DNA of 64,000 bases. Source: Stachybotrys elegans (Eukaryota; Ascomycota; Sordariomycetes; Hypocreales; Stachybotryaceae). The position numbers and the translations under genes were made by a program. The DNA is taken from assembly GCA_020746835.1 (NCBI GenBank), contig JAGPNK010000003.1, positions 2,108,001 to 2,172,000 on the forward strand, given 5' to 3'. Shown here one piece after another: positions 31,108 through 41,926 of the stretch; position 1 is the first letter of the stretch; each line of letters begins with the position of its first letter. The notes under the pieces are model-generated. The model searched no databases, was not told the DNA's origin, and was given only the letters and a program-made list of their open reading frames with translations.

Positions 31108-31703
31108 CGGGTGTTAGTTATTGATGTTTTTGTAGAGGACATAGATACGAGTTATTTACAATAGTGAAACTCTTCACTCATGATTTGAACAATTGACTGC
31201 ACGTGGGTTGCCAGTGGGCATCGCCCTCGTCTATGACAGCACTTGATTGGTAGCCCTAGGGCATAATTATCAAGAATATCTTGCCTTGGCATGGCTAGGC
31301 GAGATTATGTCTTTTTCACGCAACCGGCAAGACAGGGGGACTCAGGCCAGATAAGTTAAGGGGGTTAAGAATTCGCGAATTACGGAGTGCAGGGCTGATG
31401 GTTAAAATTACAGTAAACAGCAAGGATCACTGATTACATCTACAGGACACATGGTTTAAGTCCAAGGGCTATTCATAGCATGACCATGGATCCATAATAT
31501 CGCCTCCCTACACGACCCATCCACCAACCCCCAACAGGTAGGTCAGTCGTGTGGTTACCTGCTAATGGGTTGCTAATATGGGCGGTTAACGATGCAAGGC
31601 TGGTGAAGAAACTATTCATAACCGCGTACCGTCCCCATAACTCAAGTGCCGAGTCCCCGTGTCAGTAGTTTCTTCATCTTTCTGAGTCGTGAGATCCTCC
31701 ACC
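31108..31703. other. Intergenic region
   Basis: 596 bp between two plus-strand genes. AT-richer, no coding frame recognised. Confidence 0.55.
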
Positions 31704-33936
31704 ATGGACGACAACGCCACAGAATACCCAGTTTATACCGGTGTCTGGACCAACTGGTCTCATGGCAGGATCCTCGGCGCTACGTTGACCCTGGATCGAT
31801 CAGATGGTGCGTTATTGATTGCTTTTGTAGCATTCTTTATCGCTCTCGTCGGTACACAAGCTTGGAGAGTGGTGTGCTTCATCATGTTCCATTACTACTC
31901 GAGCAACTCGGAGGAAGATGGCCTATACAAACAACGCCAAGCAATTCTTCGAAACTCAACCAGCCCAATTGGTGGTTTCTGGATCCTATTACAAGTAATG
32001 CATGCTTGGAGCGCGTCACGGGCCGCCAAACCCTTCCGACGGCTTATGCCGCTGCTGCTACTAACACTCTTGATTGCTGCTGCGCTGACAGTCGCCTCTG
32101 GTTTCTCGTCTCAGATTGCTCAAGGGAACGAGGTCTTGGTTCGCAGCCCGAATTGCGGATACCTGAACAAACGAACCTTTGGCGGAAACGGAGCTGCTCT
32201 TGAAGAGTACATGGCTCCCTACATAGCACGGCGCATCGAGCAGGCCGCAGACTATGCTCAGCGTTGCTACGAATCATCATCCAGCGAATGCAACACATTC
32301 GTGCGCAGAGCTTTGCCTGTGACAGCTACCCCCAATGCAACCTGCCCTTTTGACGACGAACTCTGCATCTCTCAAGACTCCAACTTGATTCTCGACTCGG
32401 GACTTATGGACAGCCTCGAAGATCTGGGCCTCAATACCGGACCAAACAACAGCAACCGATTCCAACTGCAATACCGACTGCACTGCGCCCCGCTTGCTAC
32501 AGACAAATGGAAGAGCACGTACCGCTTTGAAGGCTTGAACTACACCCGCTACCAATACGGCCAGGGCCTGGACCCTGGTTGCAACTGCACGTTAGCAATC
32601 GATACAGACCGCTTATCACTCGCGGATCGATTGGCCGAGATACCATTCAGCACAGTATCGCCTGGTTACGAGCTCTCGTAAGCCCTTCTTCCTTTCGGCA
32701 GAGTTGACTGGTCTAACATACATGCCTAGGACTACGTATGCTGTCTTTTCAAAGGGGTCCGTCATGGAAGAGTTTTCATCATTTCAGCCTGTGCCCGGGC
32801 TAAGCAGGCATGCTGGCGATCTCACATTGATATTTCTCTCCGCTCAGTCAATGCAATACACTGCGAAGTCACAGGACAACTGGTACAGAGCAACAACCCC
32901 AGGGAAAAGACACATAACTGTGGCAGGTCCAGAGTCCTACGGTGAGACTTCTGAAATCTTCAAGCCCGATGAGCCTGCTTGGCCGATGGGGTGTGTTGAG
33001 CAGGCCCAAGTCTGTGCAGGGGGTGCTTGCACTGGCCTAGGTCCCTGGCAAGATGTCATCGCCGCCATCAAAGATTTGAACATATCTTCCAACTTTTATG
33101 GCGACTCGTACTATCTGGTATTTGTAGAATTTCTCACAAATGTTCTGGACGGTTTGAGAGGAAAGTCGCTTTCCTCGAGGTTTTCCGCTTGGAACAACCT
33201 ACAATCGCCACCAGCAGCCAACACATGGCATCTCGATGTGACGCATTGGTTTGCGACGATATTGGCAAATCTCCAGATCCAGCTGGCGGAAGTTCCCAGT
33301 GGCCCCAACATTCATGACCCGGCTCTTGAAGAATGGATTACGCGGCCAGACGCGAGCGAGAGGGATGGCTTCTGCAACTCACAGGTATTACTGCCTTGTC
33401 CGAAACAATAAGTACCTATTACTAACTGCCTGTAGAAAATTCACAGCACAGAGTACCTGTCCTTCAGTGTACTCGGAATCGTCATCATCCTCCTGTGTGG
33501 TGTGCTCATCTGCGCCATCTCCGTCCTCATTGAGCCAGCTACGACGTTCTTTAATCGACGCCTCCGTCCCAAAGCTAGCCGATATGCAGAGCTGGAATGG
33601 CGCGCAAACCATGTATTGCATCTGCAGCGGCTAGGTCACGAAGATGAGGCAGAATGGGTGCAAGGCCCCTGGCGCATTCCGATCACCAAATCAGCAGCAA
33701 AGCTCAGTGGGCTGGACGATGAGGATGTCGAGGCTCTCCCACGTCTGTTTAGACCCAGCAGAGACCCGGGGCTCGGAACGGTATATGAGACGCATGATAT
33801 GAGTCGAAAGCAGACCACGAGTGACGGCGCCAGGAGCAACCTGGACACGAGCCAGGCTCATGATGACCCTGAACTGGAGCAAAAGAGGAATTCTCTGGTA
33901 ATTGTCAGGGAAATAAAACACGAAAATTCTATGTGA
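31704..33936 (+). CDS. Polytopic membrane protein of unknown function with large glycosylated loop
   Basis: Exons 31704-32677, 32730-33384 and 33436-33936 join in frame to 709 residues. A hydrophobic helix lies near residues 33-60 (ALLIAFVAFFIALVGTQAW) and another near 113-135 (LMPLLLLTLLIAAALTVASG). A large loop of about 380 residues with many Asn-X-Ser/Thr sites and cysteines (CNTF, ATCPFDDELC, HCAPL, GCNCTLA) follows. It ends in a strong C-terminal helix (FSVLGIVIILLCGVLICAI) and an acidic, hydrophilic tail of about 130 residues. The layout suggests an extracellular Cys-rich domain between membrane helices. I know similar proteins only as uncharacterised fungal genes and give no function. 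Start context is CACCATGG. Both introns (52 and 51 nt) have CTAAC branch sites. Confidence 0.8.
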
Positions 33937-34446
33937 TATTGAAGAGCAGGCAAAATTCAACACAAATAAGTGTGGATTCCAGGATGGCTGAAGAGCATCA
34001 AGGTGACCATTGAGGTCATCTTGGCTGGATATGCATGGTATACGATTTGACTTGATATATACGAATAGCTTGGGACGGTGTACTGAAATAAAGACCGGTA
34101 CAGATATGATAGCAGTTGTTTTAATAATAATGATGCCGGGTATGCAAGCGATGTTCGCAGCCACAAGCGTCAAGATTTTCCCCATCGAGTGTATCTTCTA
34201 ACCAATTGTCATCTATTCGTCTGATATCGTCTTTATCGTCAGAGGGGGCCTCCTCGCAGTCGCTGGTCTGTATCCCATTGGGGCACACGAACGGGAGATC
34301 CCACGTACAAGCAATGTTATGCTTCAAGCAGCTCCCCTATCGATCTCGTTCATCTTTAGCTACCCAATAAGTCTCGTCCTTGGCTGCAACTCTAATCTAG
34401 ACTAGATATCCCAGACAAGAGCTACCGACACCTAGCACAAGTAAAA
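33937..34446. other. Convergent intergenic region
   Basis: 3' flanks of the membrane protein gene (+) and the first SDR gene (-). No gene was seen. Confidence 0.55.
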
Positions 34447-35295
34447 CTAGATCGAAAGACTAGTGCGCAACAAATCTTTGGCCACAATCTCTTCCTTCTT
34501 GGCCACGAGCTCCTCGACGTCCCAGTTTACCCAGGCGAACCGACCAGTAAGGAACTTCGCCTCCTCAGTCACTGACCATACGACAAAGTCTCCGGCAAGC
34601 GTTGGATCGGTACTGGGAAACACACCATCAAGACCAGATTTAATGCCCATGTCTGTCTTGACAGCCCCGGGATGAACAGAGATGAAGCGAGCCACTTGAT
34701 CTGGTACATCCACCGAAATCAGTTCCGACCAACGAGCCAACGCGGCCTTGCTTGCTCCATAGGACGAGAGGTGAGGCACCCGGACCGAATATGCCCCAAT
34801 GGTATTGAGTGTGACCACAACAGCCGGAGTGCGTGGTGGCCCGTCTCGCTGGCGGCGACGGAGGAAAGACTGGGTGACTAAAGCAGTGCCCAGAATATTG
34901 GTAGAAAAGGACTTCCAGTACTCGTTCAGATCGGCATCGAGGAAGTTGGATGGTGCTGCCAAGAACCCGGCATTGTTGATCAGGATGTCCGGAGTGGCTG
35001 AGATGACAGCAAAAAGCTTCTCGACATCAGCCTCGGAGGTGATATCGGTGGCGTGGTAGGTTATCCTGGTCGAGGTCTTGACTGTCGAGCTCAGTGCGGC
35101 TACAGTGTCTTTCAGCTTGGCTACTGTCCGACCAACCAATATCACTTCAGCCGCTCCAGCTTTCGCAAACGATTCGGCAATAGCGGCCCCTATTCCATAT
35201 CCCCCACCAGTAATGAGCACAGTCTTGGACTTGAGCTCGTTCTGGAAGCTTTCAGGGGCGATTCGAGGATAGGTCTCGAGGTGTTTGGCGTCCAT
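34447..35295 (-). CDS. Short-chain dehydrogenase/reductase (SDR), copy A
   Basis: A single-exon protein of 282 residues, the classical SDR size. The cofactor motif TGGGYGIGAAIAESFA (about 31-46) has the TGxxxGxG pattern, followed by ILVGRT, consistent with NADP(H). ILINNAGF is the NNAG motif. The catalytic Tyr and Lys are in YGASKAAL near residue 185, with a Ser upstream. The C-terminus ends LTGRFAWVNWDVEELVAKK. The same C-terminal pattern occurs in the divergent neighbour at 36298, so the two are paralogues. SDRs of this type oxidise or reduce alcohols, ketones or sugars; the substrate is unknown. A TATATAA element lies about 100 bp upstream on the minus strand (35393-35399). Confidence 0.9.
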   Translation of the reverse strand: MDAKHLETYPRIAPESFQNELKSKTVLITGGGYGIGAAIAESFAKAGAAEVILVGRTVAKLKDTVAALSSTVKTSTRITYHATDITSEADVEKLFAVISATPDILINNAGFLAAPSNFLDADLNEYWKSFSTNILGTALVTQSFLRRRQRDGPPRTPAVVVTLNTIGAYSVRVPHLSSYGASKAALARWSELISVDVPDQVARFISVHPGAVKTDMGIKSGLDGVFPSTDPTLAGDFVVWSVTEEAKFLTGRFAWVNWDVEELVAKKEEIVAKDLLRTSLSI

Positions 35296-35392
35296 GGCGT
35301 AAGACGAAGGGCTGGGGATTATCGTGGAAATGGAAGAGAAACTGGAACTGATGTCTGGATGGAGAGAAAATACGGATCAAGACATGGGGTAC

Positions 35393-35399
35393 TTATATA
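35393..35399 (-). promoter_or_regulatory. TATA box of SDR copy A
   Basis: TATATAA on the minus strand lies 98-104 bp upstream of the start at 35295. Confidence 0.5.
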
Positions 35400-35908
35400 C
35401 AAGTCTCGCTAGGTCCATCTCCATCATGGGCGATTACAAATGTTGGTTCCGGTCGGAGGTTGTCCAAGATACTTAACTTCACTACTCGCCAGGCTCAAGG
35501 GCGAGATTATATCATCCTCCGAGGCGATTGACGTATCAAGAAAACACCTCAGTCACATCATCATAACCAGCTGGTCCTAGAAAAAGACATACTGATTACT
35601 TGATAGCATATTTTATGATAGAGCAGGTGCGTGCAGTGAGGAAAAAGAACAATAGTGTATGCAAATAATGATGGTAGCCCTGCTGCCCGTAGGACCAAAA
35701 AACAGAGTCAAACACTGAAGGGATCGTTAGACTGTAGCTGGCATTACACATTAGCCGAAGCCAGAGAACAATGAGGAAGGGGGCAGCGGCAGCAATCACG
35801 TACAAGCGTATGTAGTCGGGGGACCTGCGGTTAGCAAGCTGGCCTAGATGTGTGTACATACCGTTCTTCGGCGTGTGTTCTGACAACATTGGCCGTATGT
35901 AGCGCATT

Positions 35909-36090
35909 TTATGATTATCAAGCATCGATGAATATAGAATCGGAACTAATTGGTTGTTCCATTGTATTGTTCAACGCCGGAGGGAGTCCTAGAAGGACAA
36001 CGGGCGCCAGGCCCGACTAGAACTGCCTAGTAGTTGGTCATCGGGGAGGTGTACTGATTACTGAACAGTGTATGTTATGATTATCAAGCA
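35909..36090. repeat. Pair of 16-bp direct repeats with GATA core
   Basis: The sequence TTATGATTATCAAGCA occurs at 35909-35924 and again at 36075-36090, 166 bp apart. Each contains TGATAA on the minus strand. Confidence 0.85.
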
Positions 36091-36202
36091 CCAATGCCTT
36101 AGAATTTGCTTAGAAAGCCTAAAATGCTGTTCAAAGACCAATACAGCTCCGAGAGACCAAATCCGACACTGCCGCTCAGCAGTGAAATGATATTTGCTAC
36201 GA

Positions 36203-36209
36203 TATAAAT
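36203..36209 (+). promoter_or_regulatory. TATA box of SDR copy B
   Basis: TATAAAT lies about 90 bp before the ATG at 36298. Confidence 0.5.
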
Positions 36210-36297
36210 CCCCCATCACAGCAGCTGGCTGAATGCAATTTCAAGAGACATCCCCATTGGTTTGAATACTTGTACGCCCATAGATACCATTCCAGCC

Positions 36298-37203
36298 ATG
36301 GCCCATTTTGTCAAGACGCACAAACAACCGTACCATGCTTTGACTGAAGCAGTATCCGATAGACCCTTAGCCGGAAAGTCGGCGCTCATCACTGGTGCTG
36401 GGCGCGGCGTAGGCGTGCACATTACGAAGGGAATTGCATCTGCAGGAGCAGCCCAAATCGCCATTCTTGGTCGGGACAAGGCTCGCATCGAAGCTGCGAG
36501 GGATCAGTTCGCCGCTCAATACCCGGGAACGAAATTTGTGGCGTTCGCTGCCGATGTGACGGATGAAAACGCCATCGCAGCCGTCTTTGATGCTTTTGGC
36601 GCTCCTGATATCGTCATCAACAACGCTGGTCAGTTTGTGGATGACGGCCCGTTCATTCAGCAAGATCTCAAGTCTTGGTGGGCTGGCTGGTAAGTCTTCC
36701 CAGTTTGCATATCTGCCCTTATACTAATGTCATAAAGGGGGACCAATGTCCTTGGCTCCGCGGTAGTCACTCAGAAGTTCTTGCAGACAAAGGTTGTGCC
36801 GAAAGGTGCCGTAATTTTGAACGTCTCCAGTATGGCAGCGCACATGCGCTTCCCTCGTACTGGCTGGACTGGGTACAATGGAAGCAAGCTGGCACAGGTT
36901 CGGATCTTCGAGAATATTCGAATCGAGCATCCTGACGTTCGCTTCGTCAATGTCCACCCGGGAAACCTCGAATCCGATGGCTTCGCTCGTTCAGGAGCAC
37001 CCGCACCTCCGAATGGGATGACAAATGGAGAATTGACTGGAAATTTCTTTGCCTGGCTTGCAACTGATGATGCAAACTTCCTGAATGGACGTTTCGTCTG
37101 GGCTGAGTGGGATATTGAGGAGTTAAAAGGGCGCAAGAAGGATATTGAGGATGGCGACCTTCTCTTGACCACTATCGATGGGTTCTCCAAGGGATTCTAC
37201 TAG
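36298..37203 (+). CDS. Short-chain dehydrogenase/reductase (SDR), copy B
   Basis: Exons 36298-36689 and 36738-37203 join in frame to 285 residues. The cofactor site is ITGAGRGVGVHITKGIA (TGxxxGxG), with AILGRDKARIEAAR after strand two. IVINNAGQ, then LNVSSMAAH with the catalytic Ser, and YNGSKLA with the catalytic Tyr-Lys pair complete the classical set. The C-terminal FLNGRFVWAEWDIEELKGRK aligns with the end of copy A, so both descend from one gene, now in opposite directions. The 48-nt intron, absent from copy A, ends in AAG (36735-36737), a less common acceptor; it is fixed by frame (AGW-GTNVLG). The substrate is unknown. Confidence 0.88.
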
Positions 37204-37416
37204 CTCTAGTCCACGAATGCTGCACTCCTTACTGAGAAACAGTTGAAGTGTAGTATTTTCGTTGAAGCCTTCCACCTGGCATTGGCAACATTGTATGGTT
37301 GCAATCATTCAGAGTTTCCATCTGGAAGCCAATTCAACATTCCAAAGCACCGCATACCTGCGAAGGGTTTTCGTTGTGATTAAGCCATCGAACTCCTGCA
37401 TGCTGATGCTGCTTTC

Positions 37417-38930
37417 TCAGTTATCGACAACGGAGGCATAAATAGCTTCATCTATTGCTCTGCGCGGAAATGCTGGCCCTTTTGCCAGACAGACCGAGAC
37501 CCCAGCCAAGTGTTGAAAAAGTGTCTGCACTCGTATGCGCTGCCATTCCGCGGTAGGGGGCGTCCCCTCAACATTTCGAATGTCATTCGTCGTCGAGAAG
37601 TTACGCTGTGTGTGATAACTGAGGCCGGGGTGAAGAAGCGCGTTGAAGTCAAATGCTTTGAGCACATTTGAAACGGCGTCAGATTGTTGAAAAGGCGTCG
37701 ATGAGTGGTTGTATCCAACGTCTGCAGAAGAATATCGTCAATGATCTTAGTAGACAGCCCTGACTGGAGAAGAAGTGGTAGAAAGGAATCTACGTACCAA
37801 GAGAGTAAGCCGGGGGTATTGAAGCATCAAAGGTTGTTGTTGGAGACCTTGGAAGTGAAAATGCTAGCTCAATAATGTCAGAATCAACATGACGCGCGCC
37901 TCTTTCTTTCAAGTATTCGTCAACGTCTTTGACAGTGGCAAATGGCTCATTAGAACCGGGGAAGCCATAACCCAAGCCGGTCTGTGAGTCTTGCGCTACT
38001 GCTGCCAGATCTACATCGGGATTGAGCAAATCGCCATTTGCTTTGGCGATGGAAGGTCTAGCCGCCGTGTTCCTTTCCATCAGGAGATGACTCTCAGCAA
38101 TTCCAGGGCCAAGGAACCAGCGCAGATTGAATTGGAGCTCATGTTTGTCGTGGTATAAAAAGGCAAACCTGAAGATGCTGTCGGACATGGCTGCGCTGTC
38201 TTCTGTAGCTCCAACGAGGTTCCAGTATGCCGTCTGTAGAGTGATGTTGAGTAGACGAAAAGCGAAGGAGGTTTTATCGAGCAACGAGGAGTCGTTTGAA
38301 GGCTGGTGGCCGCTCACAAGTTGAGGACGTCGGTCAAACCAACCATTTCCAAAGGGACTTTGAATCGTGGAAACGCCGTAATATTCTTCAGGAATGTCAT
38401 TGTCATTCCAATAAGGATTAGAGGGAACGGTATCGACATGCAGAGCTGGATCGGTCTCTGCAGATGAAGTGTTGGATTGCCCGATAAAGGCTGTGGTAGA
38501 TGGCGGAAATTTTTGTTGAGCATCTTTCTCTAGCAGAGATTCTTCACCTGTCGGTTCTTGGTCACGGCCCTCTCGAGACAAGGCCAACACCTGAGCAGTG
38601 GTCGCTGCGAGCTTACTCAGTATGCCTGAATCCTCCCTGCACACCTCGGAACTGATGATATAATCTGCGAGTTCGAGGAAAGCGTGCCCCGTCTGGTCCA
38701 CCATAGTTTCAAGGTTGACCAGACGCTCATCACGGGCTTTTTGCGTCTCCTTCTTTCGAGTTCTAAACGTGATTTGAGCCTTGCGCAGTTGTGATCTTCG
38801 ACGCTTGCTAGCGTCAGTCCAGACACAACTGGAATATTTAGATGCAACGGCTTACTTCTTGGTCAGGATTGTCAGGAGCCCTAGACTTCCGAGGGCGGCC
38901 TCGCCGCTTTGAGATTTGGTTGCCGTCCAT
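37417..38930 (-). CDS. bZIP transcription factor
   Basis: Exons 38930-38856, 38803-37798 and 37721-37417 (minus strand) give 461 residues. Exon 1 codes MDGNQISKRRGRPRKSRAPD, an AT-hook-like basic N-terminus (RGRPRK). The basic region RRRSQLRKAQITFRTRKKE spans the first splice, followed by a short leucine-zipper-like heptad (ERLVNLETMVDQTGHAFLEL). This arrangement is typical of fungal bZIP factors with a conserved C-terminal domain. The C-terminal half (FAFRLLNITLQTAYWNLVG, FLYHDKHELQFNLRWFLG) matches that domain's aromatic pattern. Intron 1 appears to end in AAG (38804), chosen by phase because the nearer TAG breaks the frame. The gene is divergent from an MFS transporter with 467 bp between starts, suggesting it may control it. 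Confidence 0.82.
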
Positions 38931-39397
38931 GAATCTGGTAGTCAAGGTGGATCCCTCCCAATGCTGCTTGTATGCTGCTGCTTCGTGATGGCTTCGTCGG
39001 GATGAGTTTACGGGTTGAAGTTCAGCCGCCCGTTGGCTGTCCGTTAAACCCCCACCGTGTCATGCTTGAAACTGACCCTCAAGGAGTCAATTGTCCAAAA
39101 ACGAAACAATAGCCATGAAACCATTCCGCTCTGAAACCGTCCTGCTTTGAAATCAAGACGCTTTACTAATCGAACTGCCTAGGGGCAGGGTCGGCGTGAT
39201 GATAAAATCACTCCGAGTTGAGACTCTGGCTTCTGAGCGCGTATCTGTGATGGTCGCGCCTATCAGGCAATGATGCCGAAATGATGGCTCTATGAAATAT
39301 CAGCAACATGTATTTAATTCCCGTCGGCATGGAGTCGCTGTTTCCGCCGTGGTCGGTCGTCATTCATCAGCTCGCCAACTGATCCATAGCACTCCAA
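38931..39397. promoter_or_regulatory. Divergent promoter, bZIP / MFS transporter
   Basis: The 467-bp region between the two start codons has no coding frame of note. Confidence 0.45.
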
Positions 39398-41041
39398 ATG
39401 GCCGAGCCCAGCATGTCCGCAGTCGCCGTTGCGGATGGGTCAAGCGGAGAAAAGCAGCAGGTGGCATTTTCTCGCCAGATTCTCATTTCGTCGGCCATTA
39501 TTCTATGCCAATTTGTCCAGATGATTCCATATGGAGCTGGCATCAACTCTGCACTGGACATTGGAAGGCAACTTGGCGTTAGCCCAGGCGAATCGGCATG
39601 GATTGTTGCAGCTTATCCGTGAGCGCCTCCCAATCTCTATTGCGGACAGTCCAGCATTATACTAAACTCTCCAATAGGTTGACCCAAGGTACATTTGTTC
39701 TAATGGGCGGGCGAATTGGAGCAATATATGGCCACAAGAACACTGTCGCGGTGGCTGGCGTCTGGTGGGTGATCTGGACACTGGTCTCTGGATTTATGAC
39801 GAATGTCATATCGCTCAGTGTCATGAGAGCGCTCAGCGGCATAGGTGGCGCGTTTATTGTCCCAAATGCGATAGCTCTCCTCACAATCACGTTCCCGCCC
39901 GGCCGCATGAGAAACATTTCCGTTGGGCTGTTTGGTGCCATGGCGCCTATAGGAGCAGCTGGTGGGAGTGTGTTCCCGGGCTTCTTCGTGCAGCTTCTGC
40001 CTTGGAAATGGCTCTTCTTCTTCCTGTGAGCAGGCTTGTCAGCGTCAGTTCTCACCTGGAGCACGTTTCTGATGATTCACAGGGCAATGCTCGGAGCTGT
40101 TATATTCGCATTATTCATCGTAGCAGTTCCAGCAGAATCCGAGAGAATGGACCCCAACGGGAGAATAGATTTTATCGGAGCTTACTTGGGAGTTGCCGGC
40201 CTGATACTCTTCAACTTCGTATGGAAGTAAGTCGGGCTTCACGCACACCACCTTTAAGGAGTCATCCGCTCACAGGTCGAAATCTAGTCAAGCACCCATC
40301 GTCGGCTGGGATGAACCGTACGAATATGTACTATTGATCGTCTCAATCTTGCACCTCGCCGCGTTTGCCGTGTGGGAATCAAGGTTTGCCAAGGATCCTA
40401 TCCTACCATTCGATATTTGGAAAGCGCCATCCTTCAGCTGGATGATTGTTTCTGCCTTCTTCACCTTCATGGCTGTCGGCATCGTAATCTGGTACATCAG
40501 TTTGTGGAACCTTCAACTTCGGCATTATTCTCTGTTCCTCAACGGTGCTGCTTATGCTACCCTCGCAGTTTGTGGAGCAGTTGCAGCCATTCTCTCTGCT
40601 ATTGCCATCCGGCATTTGGCAGCCGAGTACATCATGGCAATCGGCTCGCTTGCATCCGCCGTGGCGCTGGTCCTGATTGCCACAATGCCGGAACAGCAGA
40701 CATACTGGGCTCAAGTGTTTCCTGCCCTCATTATAACCGCACTCGGGCCTGACTTTCTCTTTACCGCATCGCAAATCATCGCCAGCAACACGGTTAAACG
40801 AAGCCAACAAGGGATCGCCGGGTCCTTTGTTGGAACGATACTGTCGTACGGCTTGAGTACAGGCTTAGGATTCGCCGGCACAGTCGAGGCATACACGAAT
40901 TCTCATGGTGAGAATCCTGTCCAAGGTTATCGCAACGCCCTGTATCTCGGCATCGGAATGGCGGGTTGCGCCACAGTGATGGCGCTGGCCTTTGTTCGAA
41001 TCCCAAAGGATCGCAGAGAGGGTTGGGATGAGGATGCTTGA
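39398..41041 (+). CDS. MFS transporter, drug/metabolite exporter type
   Basis: Exons 39398-39618, 39678-40025, 40083-40226 and 40288-41041 join in frame to 488 residues. The first helix contains ILISSAIILCQFVQMIPYGAG. A motif-A-like loop, GGRIGAIYGHKNT, follows TM2, and RALSGIGGAFIVPNAIALL carries the antiporter-type motif in the TM4-5 region. FVWNQAPIVGW near residue 240, seen when the intron acceptor at 40287 is used, is conserved in the fungal aminotriazole-resistance (ATR1) like group with 12-14 helices. An upstream acceptor at 40276 keeps frame but gives a less typical sequence. The final residues are acidic (REGWDEDA). Members export drugs, toxins or metabolites by proton antiport. The substrate is unknown. 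The divergent bZIP gene is its likely regulator. Confidence 0.9.
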
Positions 41042-41926
41042 GAAGAAGAGCTATAAGGTTTGTAATGTAAGCATCTTCTTGGAGGTAAAGAGGGCTGAGA
41101 TGGGGGCCCGGGATGTAGGCTGAGCCAAGATTGCTGTCTGTGGCTGCTATAGATAGTGCTGTAGCCGTGTTGGGCCGGAAATGCATGATTTGGCGCGTGA
41201 GTCCCAACCATAGAATAGAGTTAAGAGATATGTACAAGAAGGCCTTGACCCTTCAAGGCTGCAAGCCCTTTGGAGATGGATCTGCTTGCCCTGCACAAGC
41301 ACCTGGTTCAGCGTCCCATGGAGAAATCAGACGGCCCCCCCATACATACACCACTAGATTTGATATTCATTGACGATGTAGCAACTCACTATGGATTCAA
41401 CCGGAAGCCAAGACGCTGGGGGCGTCCCGAGTCCCCAAGAACAACCTGCTATGCCCGAGGCCGCACGCGGCCAGGCTGCTGACACTTGGCCATTAACCCC
41501 TTTACTTCGATTTCTTGAAACATATTTACTTCTTATTCTGTTTAATAGTCAGATGCTCTAGGTAGACCTGGCCTCACTACCAGACTTCCATTGGTCTGTG
41601 GGTGGTGTTGTGTTTCGCTGCTAATCCCTACTACCAGCTGCCGGCCCACCCAGCTTCCTTCTTCCTTCTTCCTTCTCACAAAATCGGAGAGAAAACAGCT
41701 GCTCCCCAAACCTGCACCTTTACCCCGACCACCCTTCAGGTGCAGAGATTTCTTCCTCGCCCCTAAAAGGATATCCTCATTGCTCAGGAGCGGTCATTCA
41801 TCCAAGCAGAACCACCACAACATTCAGAAACTTGGTAGGTTACTCGCCAAGGAACACTCAAACCGGTCAAAGAATGACAAGTTGACATGCCAAAGCCCGT
41901 CCCCCATCCCGAAAACCACTGCAACA
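41042..41926. other. Intergenic region containing a UGDH gene fragment
   Basis: Apart from the fragment listed below, the region carries pyrimidine-rich leader-like sequence before the ATG at 41927. A GTAGGT motif near 41836 could mark a 5' UTR intron, but this is not proven. Confidence 0.5.
41239..41332 (+). pseudogene. Decayed fragment of the UDP-glucose 6-dehydrogenase gene
   Basis: Bases 41278-41317 are identical over 40 nt to the coding strand of the UGDH gene at 63108-63069. Weaker similarity extends left to about 41239 and right to about 41329. One frame still reads DLLALHKHLVQRPMEKS against UGDH DLLALHKHLVQRPEEKS. A 5-nt deletion near 41245 breaks the upstream frame, and a stop follows downstream. 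Of nine mismatches in 41247-41329, eight are C-to-T or G-to-A relative to the gene, six of them at CpG. There is no promoter or start of its own. It is best read as a non-functional copy of an internal coding segment. Confidence 0.85.

Larger units (their letters stand above)
35296..36297. promoter_or_regulatory. Divergent region between the two SDR paralogues
   Basis: About 1.0 kb, AT-rich. A 16-bp exact direct repeat (35909-35924 and 36075-36090) includes a minus-strand TGATAA core. A 109-codon minus-strand frame (35596-35925) is hydrophobic but resembles nothing known and is not called. Confidence 0.5.

Noticed and set aside
35596..35925. A 109-codon hydrophobic minus-strand frame between the two SDR genes
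   Set aside because: No family resemblance and poor start context; it overlaps a repeated regulatory-looking motif. It could be a small membrane protein, but the sequence alone does not support it.
41239..41332. Interpretation of the UGDH-like fragment as classical RIP or as part of a transposon
   Set aside because: The transitions are mostly at CpG rather than CpA, the segment is far below the length RIP usually needs, and no terminal repeats or transposase frames flank it.
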